From Lactarius indigo (taxonomy: Eukaryota; Basidiomycota; Agaricomycetes; Russulales; Russulaceae): a DNA stretch of 64,000 nt. The DNA lies in assembly GCA_025766275.1 (NCBI GenBank), contig JAFKAC010000061.1, forward strand, positions 1-64,000. The letters are read 5' to 3'. This document shows positions 16,411-27,721 of the stretch, piece after piece. Both the position numbers and the translations under genes were made by a program. The notes beneath the pieces were generated by a model. It saw only the letters and a program-made list of their open reading frames with translations, did not search any database and was not told the DNA's origin. Position 1 is the first letter of the stretch. Each line of letters starts with the position of its first letter.

Positions 16411-18122
16411 TCGCGCGACCGTTTTTCGTCTATCTTTCGGATTTCAGTCGCGATCTGTTCCGTCGATACTCGCTTAGCCGGGCATTCGCGAACCTGATAT
16501 CCTGGTCCTTTACACTGGAGGCATTGTCTTTCCTGTCGATGCTGTTCGTATGTAGGTGCTTCCTTAGTTCGGTTGTTTCGTGGGGGTCCCGACATTGTTA
16601 CTGGCAGGAGTTCATGTTCTCGTGTTTCCTTAGGCACATACAGTCTCATCGCCTTGACGGGCGTAATGGTGTCGCTGGCCTTTTTCGGTCCAGTTGGCCC
16701 GTTTCGCGAACGTCGTGATATCGTTTCCCATGGAGGTTTGTTCTCTCGCGTTTCCTCCGGTATTTCTGCTGATGCTTCGTCAAGTGCTTCGAGACGTTGT
16801 TCGTTCGTACTCCTTCTTACTGTCTCGTCGGACGTGATGATTCGGTCATCTAGTGCGTCTCCTCGTGCGTTTCTATCGCACGGGCTTCGGCTTATCTGGT
16901 TGGTACGTGCGTCATCCGGTGCGTCTCCGCGTGTAACGGTCTTACACGGGCTTCGACTTAGCTGGTTGGTGTACGCCGTTCGGTGCGTCTCCTCGCGTAG
17001 TGGTTCCACACGGGCTTCGACTTGGCTAATGCGTGCGTACTGGTTCGAAGTCCGTTCCCCTATATTTAGAGGACAATTCTCCGACATGTCTTCCAAGTTA
17101 TCGATATTCGTTTTCCGGGTGTCCGGTGTGTCCTCGGGATACATGCACAACATATACCTCTTTGTTGCTTCTTTCGCGCTTTCAATCATGGTCCGTGAAG
17201 TAAGTGATTGATTTGTCGATGCATTGTCCGCCGATTCTATCACGTGGGTGTTTCCTGACGGCTCATGGGTGCGTGGTTTTGTCTCAGTCCGGTCGTGCCC
17301 TTGCTGACAATAGTCAGTGTCGTCTCTGAATAACGTTCTTGTCGGTCCGTTTTCTTCGAGCCGTCGAGCCTCGTTTGGGAGTCGAACGACCTCCTCTACG
17401 CCGTGGTCTGTTTTGCTGTTAGGTTCTGGGGTTCCGTATCGTGCTCTCGTCCGAGAAGTGCTTGGTCGTGGTTCGGGGTTCGCATATGGGGAATGATTCT
17501 TCGTTATCGATGAGGCGTTTATCGATCCCTGCGTGTCCGTACGTTGCACTTCTTCGTCGCTGTCGTGTTTCTCTATCCGTTGACATCTGTCTATTCGGTT
17601 GTCGTGATTCCTCAGGGGTGTTTCTTCTGTCGGTTCTTTCTGACTAGATTCGTAATCGATTTCGGGGTTTCGTTGGCCTTTCTCGTGGCACAGGGCCCTA
17701 TGCTCTGTCGTTCGCGTTCCTTCGCAGTTACCGCGCAACTCTGTATTCGAGTGCTCAAGTCGTCTGGCGTTTGCTTCGACCCTTGTGTTGCTGAGTCGTT
17801 TTGTGCTCATCTTATGAGTCGTCTGTGTCCTGCTGATCTGTTCCGTAGATCGTTCGTTTGCGCCGTACTTTGCGCGGTTCGGGAGTGTCGGGTTGTCCTT
17901 CTCGTCGATGAAGGATGACGGTTCCGGTTTATCTGTTGTACATTCTACGTCGTGTCCGCCCACTGGTTCAATATACGCGAATTGTCTCAAGCTATCCATT
18001 GTGTGGTCTGGTGCTGAGTGCTGCATGTCTGCGCGGGGAGCATCATGTGTACAAGTCGTGGTTTCGTGGGGACGCGTTTCGCCTCGTCCCGCAGCAACAG
18101 TTTTGGTTCTAAGATTATCCAT
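16383..18122 (-). CDS. Gag-like ORF with degenerate zinc knuckle, unrecognised
   Basis: A 579-codon open frame, hydrophilic and rich in Arg, Thr and Glu. Near the C-terminus is CLQCKGPGYQVRECP, which has the C-x2-C-x4-x-x4-C spacing of a retroviral zinc knuckle but a tyrosine where histidine is expected. In the middle are imperfect repeats of a SRSPC...RGDA unit. The position of the knuckle and the overlapping second frame suggest a Gag from an unrecognised retroelement. No LTRs were found around it. Long ORFs without recognisable domains may also be a fast-evolving host protein. Confidence 0.45.
   Translation of the reverse strand: MDNLRTKTVAAGRGETRPHETTTCTHDAPRADMQHSAPDHTMDSLRQFAYIEPVGGHDVECTTDKPEPSSFIDEKDNPTLPNRAKYGANERSTEQISRTQTTHKMSTKRLSNTRVEANARRLEHSNTELRGNCEGTRTTEHRALCHEKGQRNPEIDYESSQKEPTEETPLRNHDNRIDRCQRIEKHDSDEEVQRTDTQGSINASSITKNHSPYANPEPRPSTSRTRARYGTPEPNSKTDHGVEEVVRLPNEARRLEENGPTRTLFRDDTDYCQQGHDRTETKPRTHEPSGNTHVIESADNASTNQSLTSRTMIESAKEATKRYMLCMYPEDTPDTRKTNIDNLEDMSENCPLNIGERTSNQYARISQVEARVEPLREETHRTAYTNQLSRSPCKTVTRGDAPDDARTNQISRSPCDRNARGDALDDRIITSDETVRRSTNEQRLEALDEASAEIPEETRENKPPWETISRRSRNGPTGPKKASDTITPVKAMRLYVPKETREHELLPVTMSGPPRNNRTKEAPTYEQHRQERQCLQCKGPGYQVRECPAKRVSTEQIATEIRKIDEKRSRECWDSTRPP
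16848..17040 (-). repeat. Imperfect tandem repeat inside the gag-like ORF
   Basis: Three imperfect units of roughly 65 bp recur, each with GGTGCGTCTCC or AGTGCGTCTCC, then ACGGGCTTCG and GCTGGTTGG-like words. They encode the repeated SRSPC and RGDA motifs. Confidence 0.6.
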
Positions 18123-18430
18123 CGTGGTTCGGTTTCATTGGTGACTCGCACTATCGATCGCACTGCGTGTCGGTGTGCTTCGCGTCCGCTCGGGGACTGT
18201 TACGCGCACGGTTCTGGTTACAGAGGAGGGCGATTGCCTCGTTCTGTAATTCGCGGTTTTCTGGGAACGCTTTACGCCTCGTTCTGCGGCAGTCGGGGTT
18301 CGCGTGTGTAGAGAGAAGCTATCGTCCTCCCTGCAGCAACTTTCAGGGTCTCAACTTACTGGAGAGATCGAGCGTCTCAATCAGTAATTCGTTCGGAACG
18401 ACTTGCGCCTCGTTCGTGGCAGAGTAAGAG
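18060..18430. repeat. Three degenerate direct repeats upstream of the gag-like ORF
   Basis: Words of the form GGGACGCGTTTCGCCTCGTC, GGAACGCTTTACGCCTCGTT and GAACGACTTGCGCCTCGTTC occur near 18070, 18266 and 18397. Each is followed by a GCAG-containing stretch, suggesting a decayed tandem array in the 5' region of the minus-strand ORF. Confidence 0.45.
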
Positions 18431-18665
18431 TGGTCTACTCTTATGTCACGGTACCAACGGACCGTCTGTGACGCGTTCTGGTTCAGGCCCAAGGCAGGGG
18501 CAGGTAGTGTCGGAACTTAGTCAACGACTAAGTTGAAGTCGGGGTAATCGTGGCTCAAGCCGAAGGGCAATTGCACGAGAGAGGGGAGTTCGGGCAAGGG
18601 AAGACAAGACAACTGTAGATTGGTTTCAAAGGACTAAGAGTAGACAAGTTATCTACTTGGCTACA
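18123..18665. other. Region between gag-like ORF and pol fragment E
   Basis: No gene is supported. It contains the degenerate repeats above and ends with GTAGACAAGTTATCTACTTG just before the abrupt start of pol homology at 18666. Confidence 0.5.
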
Positions 18666-20996
18666 AGGTGAACACAAGGCCCATACGGGCTGCACTGCAT
18701 CCCATCATGCCCGTGCTGGAAGCCATGCCCTTCCAAACGGTAGCCATGGACTTCATCACCAAACTCCCGTTGTCAAAAGGATACAACAGCATACTAACCG
18801 TTACAGACCACGATTGCAGCAAAGCCTCCATCTTCATCCCATGCCGAGAAGAAGTAACAGCGGAAGAAACGGCAGCCCTGTACGTCAATCACATATTCAG
18901 ACGCTTCGGATTACCACGCAAGTGTATTAGTGATCGAGACCCCCGTTTCACGTCAAAATTCACTAGGGAAGTCTGCCGGATTCTGGGCATCCAACAAAAC
19001 ATCTCCACGGCGTACCACCCACGCACAGACGGACAGTCTGAATGCACCAATCAATGGCTAGAACAATATCTGCGCTTTTGGGTGAACGAGCGGCAAGATA
19101 ACTGGGTCGCTTATCTACCTATCGCAGAATTCGCACACAACAACTGGCCGCATGAGCATACAAAAACAATCACCGTTTCAGCTCTTAATGGGGTATAACC
19201 CGCAGGCGGACTGGACTGATAAGCCGTCCCCTCTTCCTCAGGTCACTGCGCGGCTGACACAGCTAAAGGAAGCCAGGGAGGACGCCCAACGTCTTATGAA
19301 GAAGGCCCAAGAAGCGTGGATCCATAACAAAGATACGCCCAAGTTCAAGATAGGGGACCTCGTGTGGCTGGAAGGGAAACACCTCCGAACCAATCAACCT
19401 ATGGCAAAACTAGCGGCGCGACGCCACGGACCATTTCGAGTGACACAGGTGATGTCCCCTTACAATTATCGATTAGAACTTCCCATGCAGTGGAGCATTC
19501 ACCCAGTGTTCCATATCGATCTGCTCACGCCTTACAAACAAACCCCATTTCATGGAGAAAACTTCACACAACCACCGCCCGAGCTGATTGATGGAGAAGA
19601 GGAGTACAAAGTCGAGGCTATTCTAGACTCCTGGCACTTTGGCAGAGGAAGGCGTCTCCAGTACCTCATCAAATGGAAGGGGTACCCTGACTCGGAGAAT
19701 CAGTGGGTCAACAAGGAGGACATCTTTGCGCCCGACGCCCTTCACCTATATCGGGAAGCACAAGCGCACGGAAGAATAGTTAAAATGGGCAAGATGAGAG
19801 CAGAGGAAAGTCGTCCCCTCTTCCTTCGTTCTACAACCTCCACTCTCATGCCCACTTCTCCCCTGCGACATGTCACCCAAGCAGCACTCCTCGACTCCCT
19901 CACCAACGACGCCCACGCACTCCTGGAAGACGACGCCGAAACTGAAGTTCCCAACACCCAACTCACACCTTGGACTCCTCTCCGACCGCAAGAGGGCCCT
20001 ATCACCGCGCAAGAATGGGCGCATGTCATCTCTCAATTCCCAGACCCCACGCAATTCCCCGACGACGAGCATGCCGTCGTCCACGTATTCCGAAACGAAG
20101 CCGGTGAGCGAGAGCCCATCGCAGCCATCCCCCCAAGCGATGACCTCATCAGCGTTCGCGGAATTTTCCCGAGCAACAACGAGCGTTCAAGCTCTCCTGG
20201 AGTACGAGTTGGAGGGCTGGAGGAGGGTAGCGGCGGAGTGGCAGAAGGAGCAGCTCGACTCAGCCGCAGCCCGACTGAGGGAGATGCGAGAGCGACGGCA
20301 GCGATGGCGGCAGCTGAGGCTGGCCATGATGACTCAGATTACTACCCGGCGAGACACCCCTTCTTACAAACGAAACGCGATGCTGATAATCCCCTCATCA
20401 CGCCATGGCTTGTCTACACCGACGGGTCCCCCATGTATCGAGGATGTGTGCGAGTCCCTGGTGTTGCCGAGCACTGTCCATTCACCGCCGCTGAAGACCC
20501 CGCACATGTCATTGCACCTGAAGGGTTCAGGGCAAATCGACGACCCCATTATATTCAATACCCCATCACCGGGCCGGACGGAGTAGAGAGGGACGCGTCG
20601 CACGTCCAGATCATTGGGGGGGCCAATCCCATCATACTGGGAGTGATACCAGGCTCGCCACACGTGTATGGTAAGCCCTTTTACGCTGAGCCCCACGTGT
20701 CAGCCACTCTCCGCCCCCAGTACCCGCACGAAGACCTCGTCATCTTCGCGGCCGACAAGATCACCGACCGTGCCCTCAACCGCATCAACGACGAGTCACT
20801 CACCGCCGAGGTCACGCGCTACCGTGTGGTGAGTTATGAACTCGACCGACTTCGCGCTCGCGTGAGTCAACTCCGCGCAATGATCGAGTGCGCACAGGAC
20901 GACAGGCGCGATTCCATCTACCGACTGGAGCGCGCCATGGCGTTGGAGAGAATTGCCGACGAACAGCGCGATTGGCCACCGAGGGACTTCCGGTGA
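18666..20996 (+). pseudogene. pol: Element E: 5'-truncated, frameshifted pol (integrase-chromodomain-extension)
   Basis: Begins abruptly at the integrase sequence VNTRPIRAALHP and closely matches pol of element A to its last residue. The integrase core (AMDFITKLP, DRDPRFTSKF, DGQSECTNQ) sits in one frame to about 19160. A one-base frame disturbance in the A-rich CATACAAAAACAATC run then moves the rest (QSPFQLLMGYNPQ onward, from 19152) to the next frame. The chromodomain lies near 19610-19750, followed by the long C-terminal extension. Protease, RT and RNase H are missing, so the copy is dead. Confidence 0.9.
19870..20586 (+). CDS. Overlapping alternative-frame ORF inside pol of element E (238 codons)
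   Basis: Counterpart of 6975-7691, with the same length, the same frame relation (+1 to pol) and an ATG at the same place. The central basic coiled-coil block is nearly unchanged between the two copies although the flanking parts of the frame differ freely. Confidence 0.42.
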   Translation: MSPKQHSSTPSPTTPTHSWKTTPKLKFPTPNSHLGLLSDRKRALSPRKNGRMSSLNSQTPRNSPTTSMPSSTYSETKPVSESPSQPSPQAMTSSAFAEFSRATTSVQALLEYELEGWRRVAAEWQKEQLDSAAARLREMRERRQRWRQLRLAMMTQITTRRDTPSYKRNAMLIIPSSRHGLSTPTGPPCIEDVCESLVLPSTVHSPPLKTPHMSLHLKGSGQIDDPIIFNTPSPGRTE

Positions 20997-21027
20997 GCCT
21001 GGGGTCTCACGCCTAGAAAGAGGGTGA

Positions 21028-21598
21028 TGTCACATTTCTACTTGTGCGGACTGTATGACTTGGGACCCTTACTGTACCGGTTGCAACTACGGCGGTAAGG
21101 TAGATTAGTTGCGGACTTACGATAGGCGATATGAGCACGATAGGAGATTACACGTTGATTGCTGACTGACGATTACGTCACTAATACTAGTAGTAGTAGT
21201 ATTAGGGTTCGAGTTACTTACGCGATATGTTGGACGCTACCATACTGTGACTCATAGCAGCGCTTGAAAGCCTGCTCGACTTGTATTTAAACTGACTTGT
21301 GAAGACCAAGATACACCATCTTGGTCTTCTTGAATCGTCACTTGTTTCCTCTTCTCTTCTATTCTCATTTCCTCACTCTCGCTTCCAAAAGGTAGTCCGA
21401 CTCCGTTCGTGACTAAGATAATAGCTTGCCGGTGTGCCTTCGCGCATTCACTAAGGCAAGGACTTGGATCTCTGTGTCTTCAAGTCAGCAGACAGACATA
21501 CCGCTAAGTTGTTACCGCTATCTGTGCTCAAGTCGAGCTGACGTCGTGGCGACGTTACACTTGAGCTCAAGTCAAGCTGACATCGTGACGGCATCACA
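21028..21598 (+). repeat. Element E 3' LTR
   Basis: 571 bp from TGTCACATTTC to GGCATCACA, preceded by a purine tract (AAAGAGGGTGA). It contains a TATTTAA box at 21284-21290 and, 33 nt later, the hairpin AAGACCAAGAT...ATCTTGGTCTT (right arm CATCTTGGTCTT at 21317-21328), as in element A. The 5' LTR of this copy is absent, so no target duplication can be checked. Confidence 0.85.
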
Positions 21599-21855
21599 CC
21601 AGAGGGGGCAGCAGATGAGGAGGTACTGGCGGTGGTTCCAGAGGAGGTTGTTGCGGTGGTTGTTGCCCCAGTTGTAGCGGTTCCACCAGTTGTGGCTGCA
21701 TTAGGTACAGTCCCGCCAGAAGGCATAGTGAGATCAATGTCTTGGTGATTGTTGGAGAGATTTGGGAAGCAAGGAAAATACACAGAGAGAAGTTTGATTT
21801 TCTGGCTAGGACATCGAGGTTACAGACGGGCAGCAGGGCCCATAACCTTTTAAAA
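21599..21855 (-). other. Low-complexity Thr/Ala/Ser coding-like stretch
   Basis: On the minus strand an ATG near 21726 opens MPSGGTVPNAATTGG and a run of Thr/Ala/Ser/Gly residues until the LTR boundary at 21598. Such N-termini occur in Gag of some Ty1/copia elements, so element E may have inserted into one. This is weak evidence. Confidence 0.25.
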
Positions 21856-22006
21856 CCTAGACCAGAATATACCTTAGATCCTCGTAGAGTGGAAGGAACT
21901 GTATAATCACCTAGACCAGAATATACTACAACATGTTAATAAGCGGGTGGTATAGTAGTGAGTGTGCTAAATCTTACCCTTAGATCCTCGTAGAGTGGAA
22001 GGAACT
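21856..22006. repeat. Two interleaved short direct repeats
   Basis: ACCTAGACCAGAATATAC occurs at about 21856 and 21909, and TTAGATCCTCGTAGAGTGGA at about 21872 and 21978, so a composite unit is partly duplicated. Confidence 0.7.
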
Positions 22007-23129
22007 AAGGGCTAGGACAAACAAACAACAGGTCGTGTATAAACTACCAATCACGTGAGTCACAGACCGAGATGGCGTAATCACTCGACCTTAGCAGATT
22101 CCATTACAAGCATGGGAGATGAATTGGTTCTGCCTGCGGGTGTCTAACAGTGATCCAATGACCCTCTGAAAGGCAGACTGGTTAATAGTCTTGTACGGTT
22201 TCTGGGCTTATATAGAGTATATGCGGTACAGTACCGTTTGCACGCTCGAGTCACAGTCTTTGAAACAGGACTCGGAGATACCCAGTGTAAAGCCTTTGCA
22301 AATGCGTCAAAGCTACCGGCCGATTCACTGATTGGGTTGTTGTATGAGCACACTTGTGCCAGTAAGCCAGCTCTGTATATGCAAGCGTAGAAGAGGCTAC
22401 TGTCAAGTTGCAGTGTAAGCCACTGGCGAGGTGGAAACGTGCATGTAATAATGTGGTGGTTAAGTGCTCGACACCTGATTACATAACAGACCAGAGCGGG
22501 GGGATTCCGAGTCGATCGCTGCTCACAACCCTGATTCCCATTTCTTTTTGGTGACCCATGAGTGACGAACGGTGTGTTACAGTCCTTAAAGCGTTCATGG
22601 TTCGAAGTTAGGAAATACGACAGACCTTCCATAATACGGCATTGGTCACGAGAACGGTTATCAACGTTCTGCAGTCATACAAGATAGGTAGGGAGGGAGA
22701 ACCAGTGAGAACAAAGGTAAGGGGGGCGGTGAGGAAAGTGCGATAGTACATCATCAGCAAAATAAAGAGAAATTTTTTAGTGCTTACCAAGATCGAAATT
22801 CCTTATTCGGATTTTACTATGATATAATTGTATATTATCGTCCTAATTAGATAACATCTACTTGTTGGCTGGCCATAATCGGTTGCCGGTACCTTGATAT
22901 CCTGATCAGCGGTTCAGAAGCGTGGGTGATCTTTTCGGTCAGATTACTATCACTTGCAAGTTTCTTGGAATTCCTACTACATAATGATAACCACTCACAA
23001 TTCACATCCATGTGGACCTTAGTTATGAAATCGGGCTACCGGACTCGCTTGGCTTTGCACGCGTTCTTCCGCGTTCAACACCGACTGTCATCGCACAATC
23101 GTCTCAGGGAGACCGAATACTAAATAATA
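22007..23129. other. Intergenic, no gene supported
   Basis: An open frame of 162 codons on the minus strand (22144-22632) has no recognisable motif or codon bias. Nothing else coding-like is visible. The stretch lies downstream of the transposase gene. Confidence 0.45.
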
Positions 23130-26100
23130 CTATAGAACCGCGAACCCAGCTGCTGTGACAAGGTCTACGTCATTCGTAGCACCGGCCATAAGTTCATCAT
23201 CTTCGGGCTCGGGTTCGTCTTCATTTCCCTCGTCGATGGCCTCGTCCCCGCTTTCACTGTCAGTACTTTGATCTCCCACCGGTTCAATTTCGCCAGCGTC
23301 TTGGGTCTCGCTCAGCAGTGTTTGCGTGTGCTTGTCGGCGAGTAATACCTCATTGCTCTGCCGGGTTGCCAGGTGTCCGACCCCCCCTCCGCGGTAGCAC
23401 ATGAAGAGGTCCCTGTCTGAAAACCTAGAAAGAGATTGAGACAGCGCAGTAGGAAATACGTGGCACATACATGGCAACGTGATACACAGGGTACTCCCCA
23501 TCTGGATGGGCGTCTCGCGCGGCGATGGATGGTCCAGTCAATAGCTCCTTCGTACGAACAGAAGCGAAGTCCGGGATCAAATGGACCATCCTTATGACTT
23601 CATTTGGATCCAGGAAACCAAAAGCGGGTCCCTGTAAGTCGGTGTCAGGCAAAAAGCCGACTTTGTGCAACTGCTGTGTGCCCCAACCGCTTTGCCCGTC
23701 AGGTGAGTCGAATCCAAACCAACGAACAAGGAGGACATCCATCTGTGAAGCGGGGCTAAGACCTGTACCCCCTTCGATCCTCTCCCGAACCATGAAGCGG
23801 TAGATCCCAACGATTCTCGCGTGCCAATACGGGAACGCTGGTCGCCCTTCACTGCCATCTTCATGTGACAGGACGAGGACATCTGCATGTGTACGGGGAT
23901 TAGCAGACTCCTCCATTCTATGGGCGTCGTATGTTGTGGACCTGAACCAGATGGTCTTGTGTTCGTACATTCGATCCTTTTCAATGACTACATTGTCGCG
24001 ATCTCGGTCAGAGAACGTGTGTTCGTCCCCATCGTATGGCCGCCCTTTGATCCGCGAATACAGGTGATTGTTGAAACGTGATAAGTACGTAAGGACCTTA
24101 TCTATAGCAGTTACGACATTACTGTACTATATTTACCATATTAGGCAGTCACGATACGTACAATAGCGGGCGTATCATGTCCCGTGATGAGGAGAAGTCC
24201 TATGACTATCTCAGAAGGGCAAAACACATTAGGCGTGTGTAAAAACGCGATATTGTGGACGCCTTTACTCATCACTTAACCGCAAATGGACATGGTGGGG
24301 CCATAGAGCATAAATACCCTCCTATGTGGGGAGAGAGGCGAATACAGAACATCACCCACTTTGCTTGTGCACATTCTCCTCTCTCATTAGTCTCTCAACC
24401 TACTCAAAGGTGAGAACGTCCTTCCTGCGTGCTGCGCTTTGGCCTATAAGGCTTTTGCTGCGCAACAGTGATCAATCAAGCGAGGTCGGAATTCCTGTTT
24501 GAACACCTGTGCTGGTATTAGGCGATGACAGAAATGGGCGTAGACTCACGTGAAGGGCAGGATCGTGGCGGTTATCAATCAGCCATTTGGTGAGGTCTCT
24601 GACGGTCGCAGAGGACTTGGACATCCAATAACGTTCGCTTGGATTACTCGGTGCATCGTCTCCGTCTTCGGGGCGCGGCGGCTGCGGACTCTGAGGTCTT
24701 GTTTCGGAGTTAGGTGGGCGGCTCTGTCCCTTTTCCAGTTCTGCCAGCATTGCAGCGTAGAACCGCGTGCGGCTCTCCTTGCTAGTAATTTGACCAATAA
24801 AGCCACGGTTCCTGTTGGATGACCTATACCACATCTTGGAAAGGCGGTGCGCAAGCTCGCTCTGCAGTGATCAGCAGGGCCAGGAAACTGGGGGATCTGG
24901 AGGACTAGGCTTACCGTTTGAGTACTGTACAAATCCGTAGTTCCGTATTTCCGGATTGCAGGAACATAGTCCAGTATACAGTGAAGCTTGAAAGTGGACA
25001 TATTGAATCGTTTGGCCTTGGCAGTCCCTCTTTGGCTTGTCCCTGGGGCGTTGTTGCGCCTTGCTCGGTCTTGCTGTCGTGTGGCACGTGCATTAGCTTC
25101 TCGTGGGAGTTCTTTTGTCGTATACCGGGGGCAGGTTACAGTCGCAAAGTACCTTAGTGCCTGACAGAGGGTAGCACCGACCGTCTCAAACATCTCCAAC
25201 GTTGTGTCAGTATGGAGACGCAGTTTAGCGTAGGCGTGCCAAGTAGCAAGCAGAAACAGGAGCTCGCTGATGCTCCTGTTGTCCTCATCCAGAAACAGTC
25301 CGTCAAATGCGGGAATCGCGCACTGATTGTCGATATGTTAATGGGTCACCAACCATAGTGCCGTACTGGCGCAGTCTGAGGACACGCACCTGTAAAATAT
25401 CCTCGTAGTCTCGAGCAGCTAGCTTGCTCAATCCCGAGACATTTCCAGGGAACTTGCGAATTGTGTCACGACCGAAAGTCGGGACACTATGAAATCTAAA
25501 TCAAATACTAGCACTTAGCGCCGTGTGGACTTGTGACACGGGTTTACCTGCTGTCTAGGATTGCTATGCGATCTCGACCCACGCCCGGGATTGCATAGAG
25601 CATCCGGATCAAGTGCGTGAGCACTGACTTCCAGACACCAATCTCAAACTCGTGGAGGAGGTCCACAACGAAGAGATTGTGGTAGTCTTGTCCTACTTTT
25701 GAAAGTACATCTGAGAATGCGTTCTGGTGAACACGTCAGTAGGTTTTGATTGCAGTAGGTGGATACTGACCCTGGTAGGTATCCTGGAGTGACCCCCTAG
25801 ACGCTGTTGGACTTGCCTGCTTGGTATTGCCAGCCCCTTCTCAAACATTAGCTTGCGCGCTTGCTCGACATTTTGGCGTCTTCGGTTGTTGTCGGTACGA
25901 AGCCTGTTGCGGTGTTGAGTGTCCGTTGGTGTACCTACACCGTGTATGTTTTTCTTTTGTATTAGACACCGCGGGCAGGGGGATCGCCCAAGGTTTTTGA
26001 TAGTAGCTAGAAGTACTCTCGTCGTTTATCAGTCCAGGATGCGGTGATAAACTAAGATGGAGAATACTCACTTTTCGGGGTAGTCAGCTGAATATGTGAT

Positions 26101-27721
26101 AAGGCGGATAAAAAATACGCGCTCTACGCCATCAGAGCATCGTATTACAAGGCCATTTGTGGAGCCTTCGATGAAGTCGTCGTCCAGGAGGTGGTTCCAC
26201 ACAGCGTGCATGAGCTCACGCTTGCAGTGGACCTCGATGGCTGGTGAAGGCGCCTGCTCTGTCTTCTCTTGATATCGGCTAGCAAAGTCTCCACCGAGCT
26301 TCAGTGATTATTAGTGAAAGACATGGGACACATAACGACGGTGAGACTTACTGATGGGACATATGCAAGATGGTGCACCGCGTGACATGACGGCTTCACC
26401 CTCTCTTGTTTGGACTGATTCGCAAACATGAGGTACACGGGCCACACTGACGCAGACCCGAAACTCGTGAGTTGTGCGGAATCTGAAGCCAACATAAGCC
26501 CCAGTGCCATGCGCTCCTTTGTATCGCCCTCTTCCCTTGGGATGTTGTCAACCTCGGTTTGTGTCTGTATCATCGCATCAGATGTGTAAGTCTCGGCGTA
26601 CAGTCGCTCGTGCTTGTCTGGATCTAAGGGGTCGGGGTGCCAGTGCATCGTATAAGGCGTGAGATGGAACGATTCGGCTGCCTTGGATGCGCACACAGAT
26701 CTGATGATGTCAGTAATCCGTCGATGGAAGAGCCCGTGTATCGGTAGCGTCGGGGCATCGTCCTCGGAATTGAATTGTTTGCCTTCCACTGGGAGGCGAA
26801 TGTGGACAGTGGACTCTTGCCAGCCATCCCGTATCTGGAAGGGGTGCTCTCCATCCATAAGGTACTTGTCCAGGCACACGTTTTCCACATGTGCGTTGAA
26901 TCCAGCTAAGTGCTTGGAATCGAACCTATCATCTTGCATCATCTTGGCCAGGAAGGTCGCGTGTTCCTCGGATTTCGTATCCATCCCAGAGAAGTACGCG
27001 CCCATGTACATGGCAACGCTAAGGTTGGGAAACAGTCCAATCGGGTCGTGGGATATCTCATGTATCGCGCCTGTAGTGTCGGGGGGGGGCGGAGCATCCA
27101 AGGATGGTGAGTCACATACGAGGTCGAATCTCTCGTCATGTTTCGGGAGCCAGGTTGGGGTGTGCGTGTATCGTCTGAATATGCCAAGCTTGTTGACATG
27201 AGTCTGGAACGGGTGTGGTCGTGGATCTGAGGGAGGTTCCTCGACGGTCTCCGGAATGACTGAGCGGTCATTGTTCTCAGGGGGAGTAGGTGCATGCAGT
27301 GGTACATGATCCAATGTCATGTCGCCATGAGGGAAATAATCTGTGAACCGCCGTGGCACACGGATGGTGCGACCTGAGCGCGCCAAACGTATAGGTGGGG
27401 GGGTGGGCGACCTAGCTGGATTTTCTTCCTATAGTTTCCATATACAGCTTACTGGCATAGGAAAGCTCAGACATGACGTACCTCGTATGCATTACTAGTA
27501 CCAGATGGCCCTGGCTTGCTCTGGTCGTCTGGGTCAGGTGATTCAACACGGGCACGTTTTCGCCCGTGTTCCAAGTCGGCATTGGATTCCGATCGCCGGG
27601 CAGTTGACGTCGCTCCCGAAGATCCTATCCCTGTCCAGTTCTTTCTGCATTGGAGTGCATGCTTGTCAAGGGAGATGTTGCTACGAAATGCTTTGCCGCA
27701 GCGTACACAGCTATGTCTCAT
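23130..27721 (-). CDS. Plavaka-type transposase (KDZ/CACTA-like DNA transposon)
   Basis: A multi-exon minus-strand gene. The N-terminus (ATG at 27721) has a C2H2 finger, CVRCGKAFRSNISLDKHALQC-like in spacing. The large exon at 27386-26301 carries the family's hallmarks: DGWQESTVHIRLP, YAETYTSDAMIQ, FGSASVWPVYLMFANQSKQE. Next come KRELMHAVWNHLLDDDF with TYSADYPEK (about 26200-26080), LGQCPCPRCLIQKKNIHG (about 25960), and TRNAFSDVLSKVGQDY with VVDLLHEFEIGVWKSV (about 25700). Downstream are SKESRTRFYAAML (about 24780), NNHLYSRIKGRPYDGDE (about 24060), and the C-terminal NPRTHADVLVLS...LFMCYRGGGVGH with an acidic tail. Typical short introns have good consensus, for example GTATGT...TTTCTAG at about 23468-23420. 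I saw no in-frame stop in the conserved exons, so it may be intact. Terminal inverted repeats were not found. Exon limits are approximate. Confidence 0.85.
24104..24551. other. Oversized intron or insertion within the transposase gene
   Basis: Between the exon ending DPALH (GTGAGT donor near 24551) and the exon starting near 24103 (CTGCTATAG acceptor) lie about 450 nt instead of the usual 50. On the plus strand it contains GAGCATAAATACCC followed by a CT-rich stretch, which looks like a promoter and leader, and no coding match to the transposase. Confidence 0.45.

Noticed and set aside
22144..22632. 162-codon minus-strand ORF
   Set aside because: No motif, no splice context and no homologous pattern recognised; the length is possible by chance.
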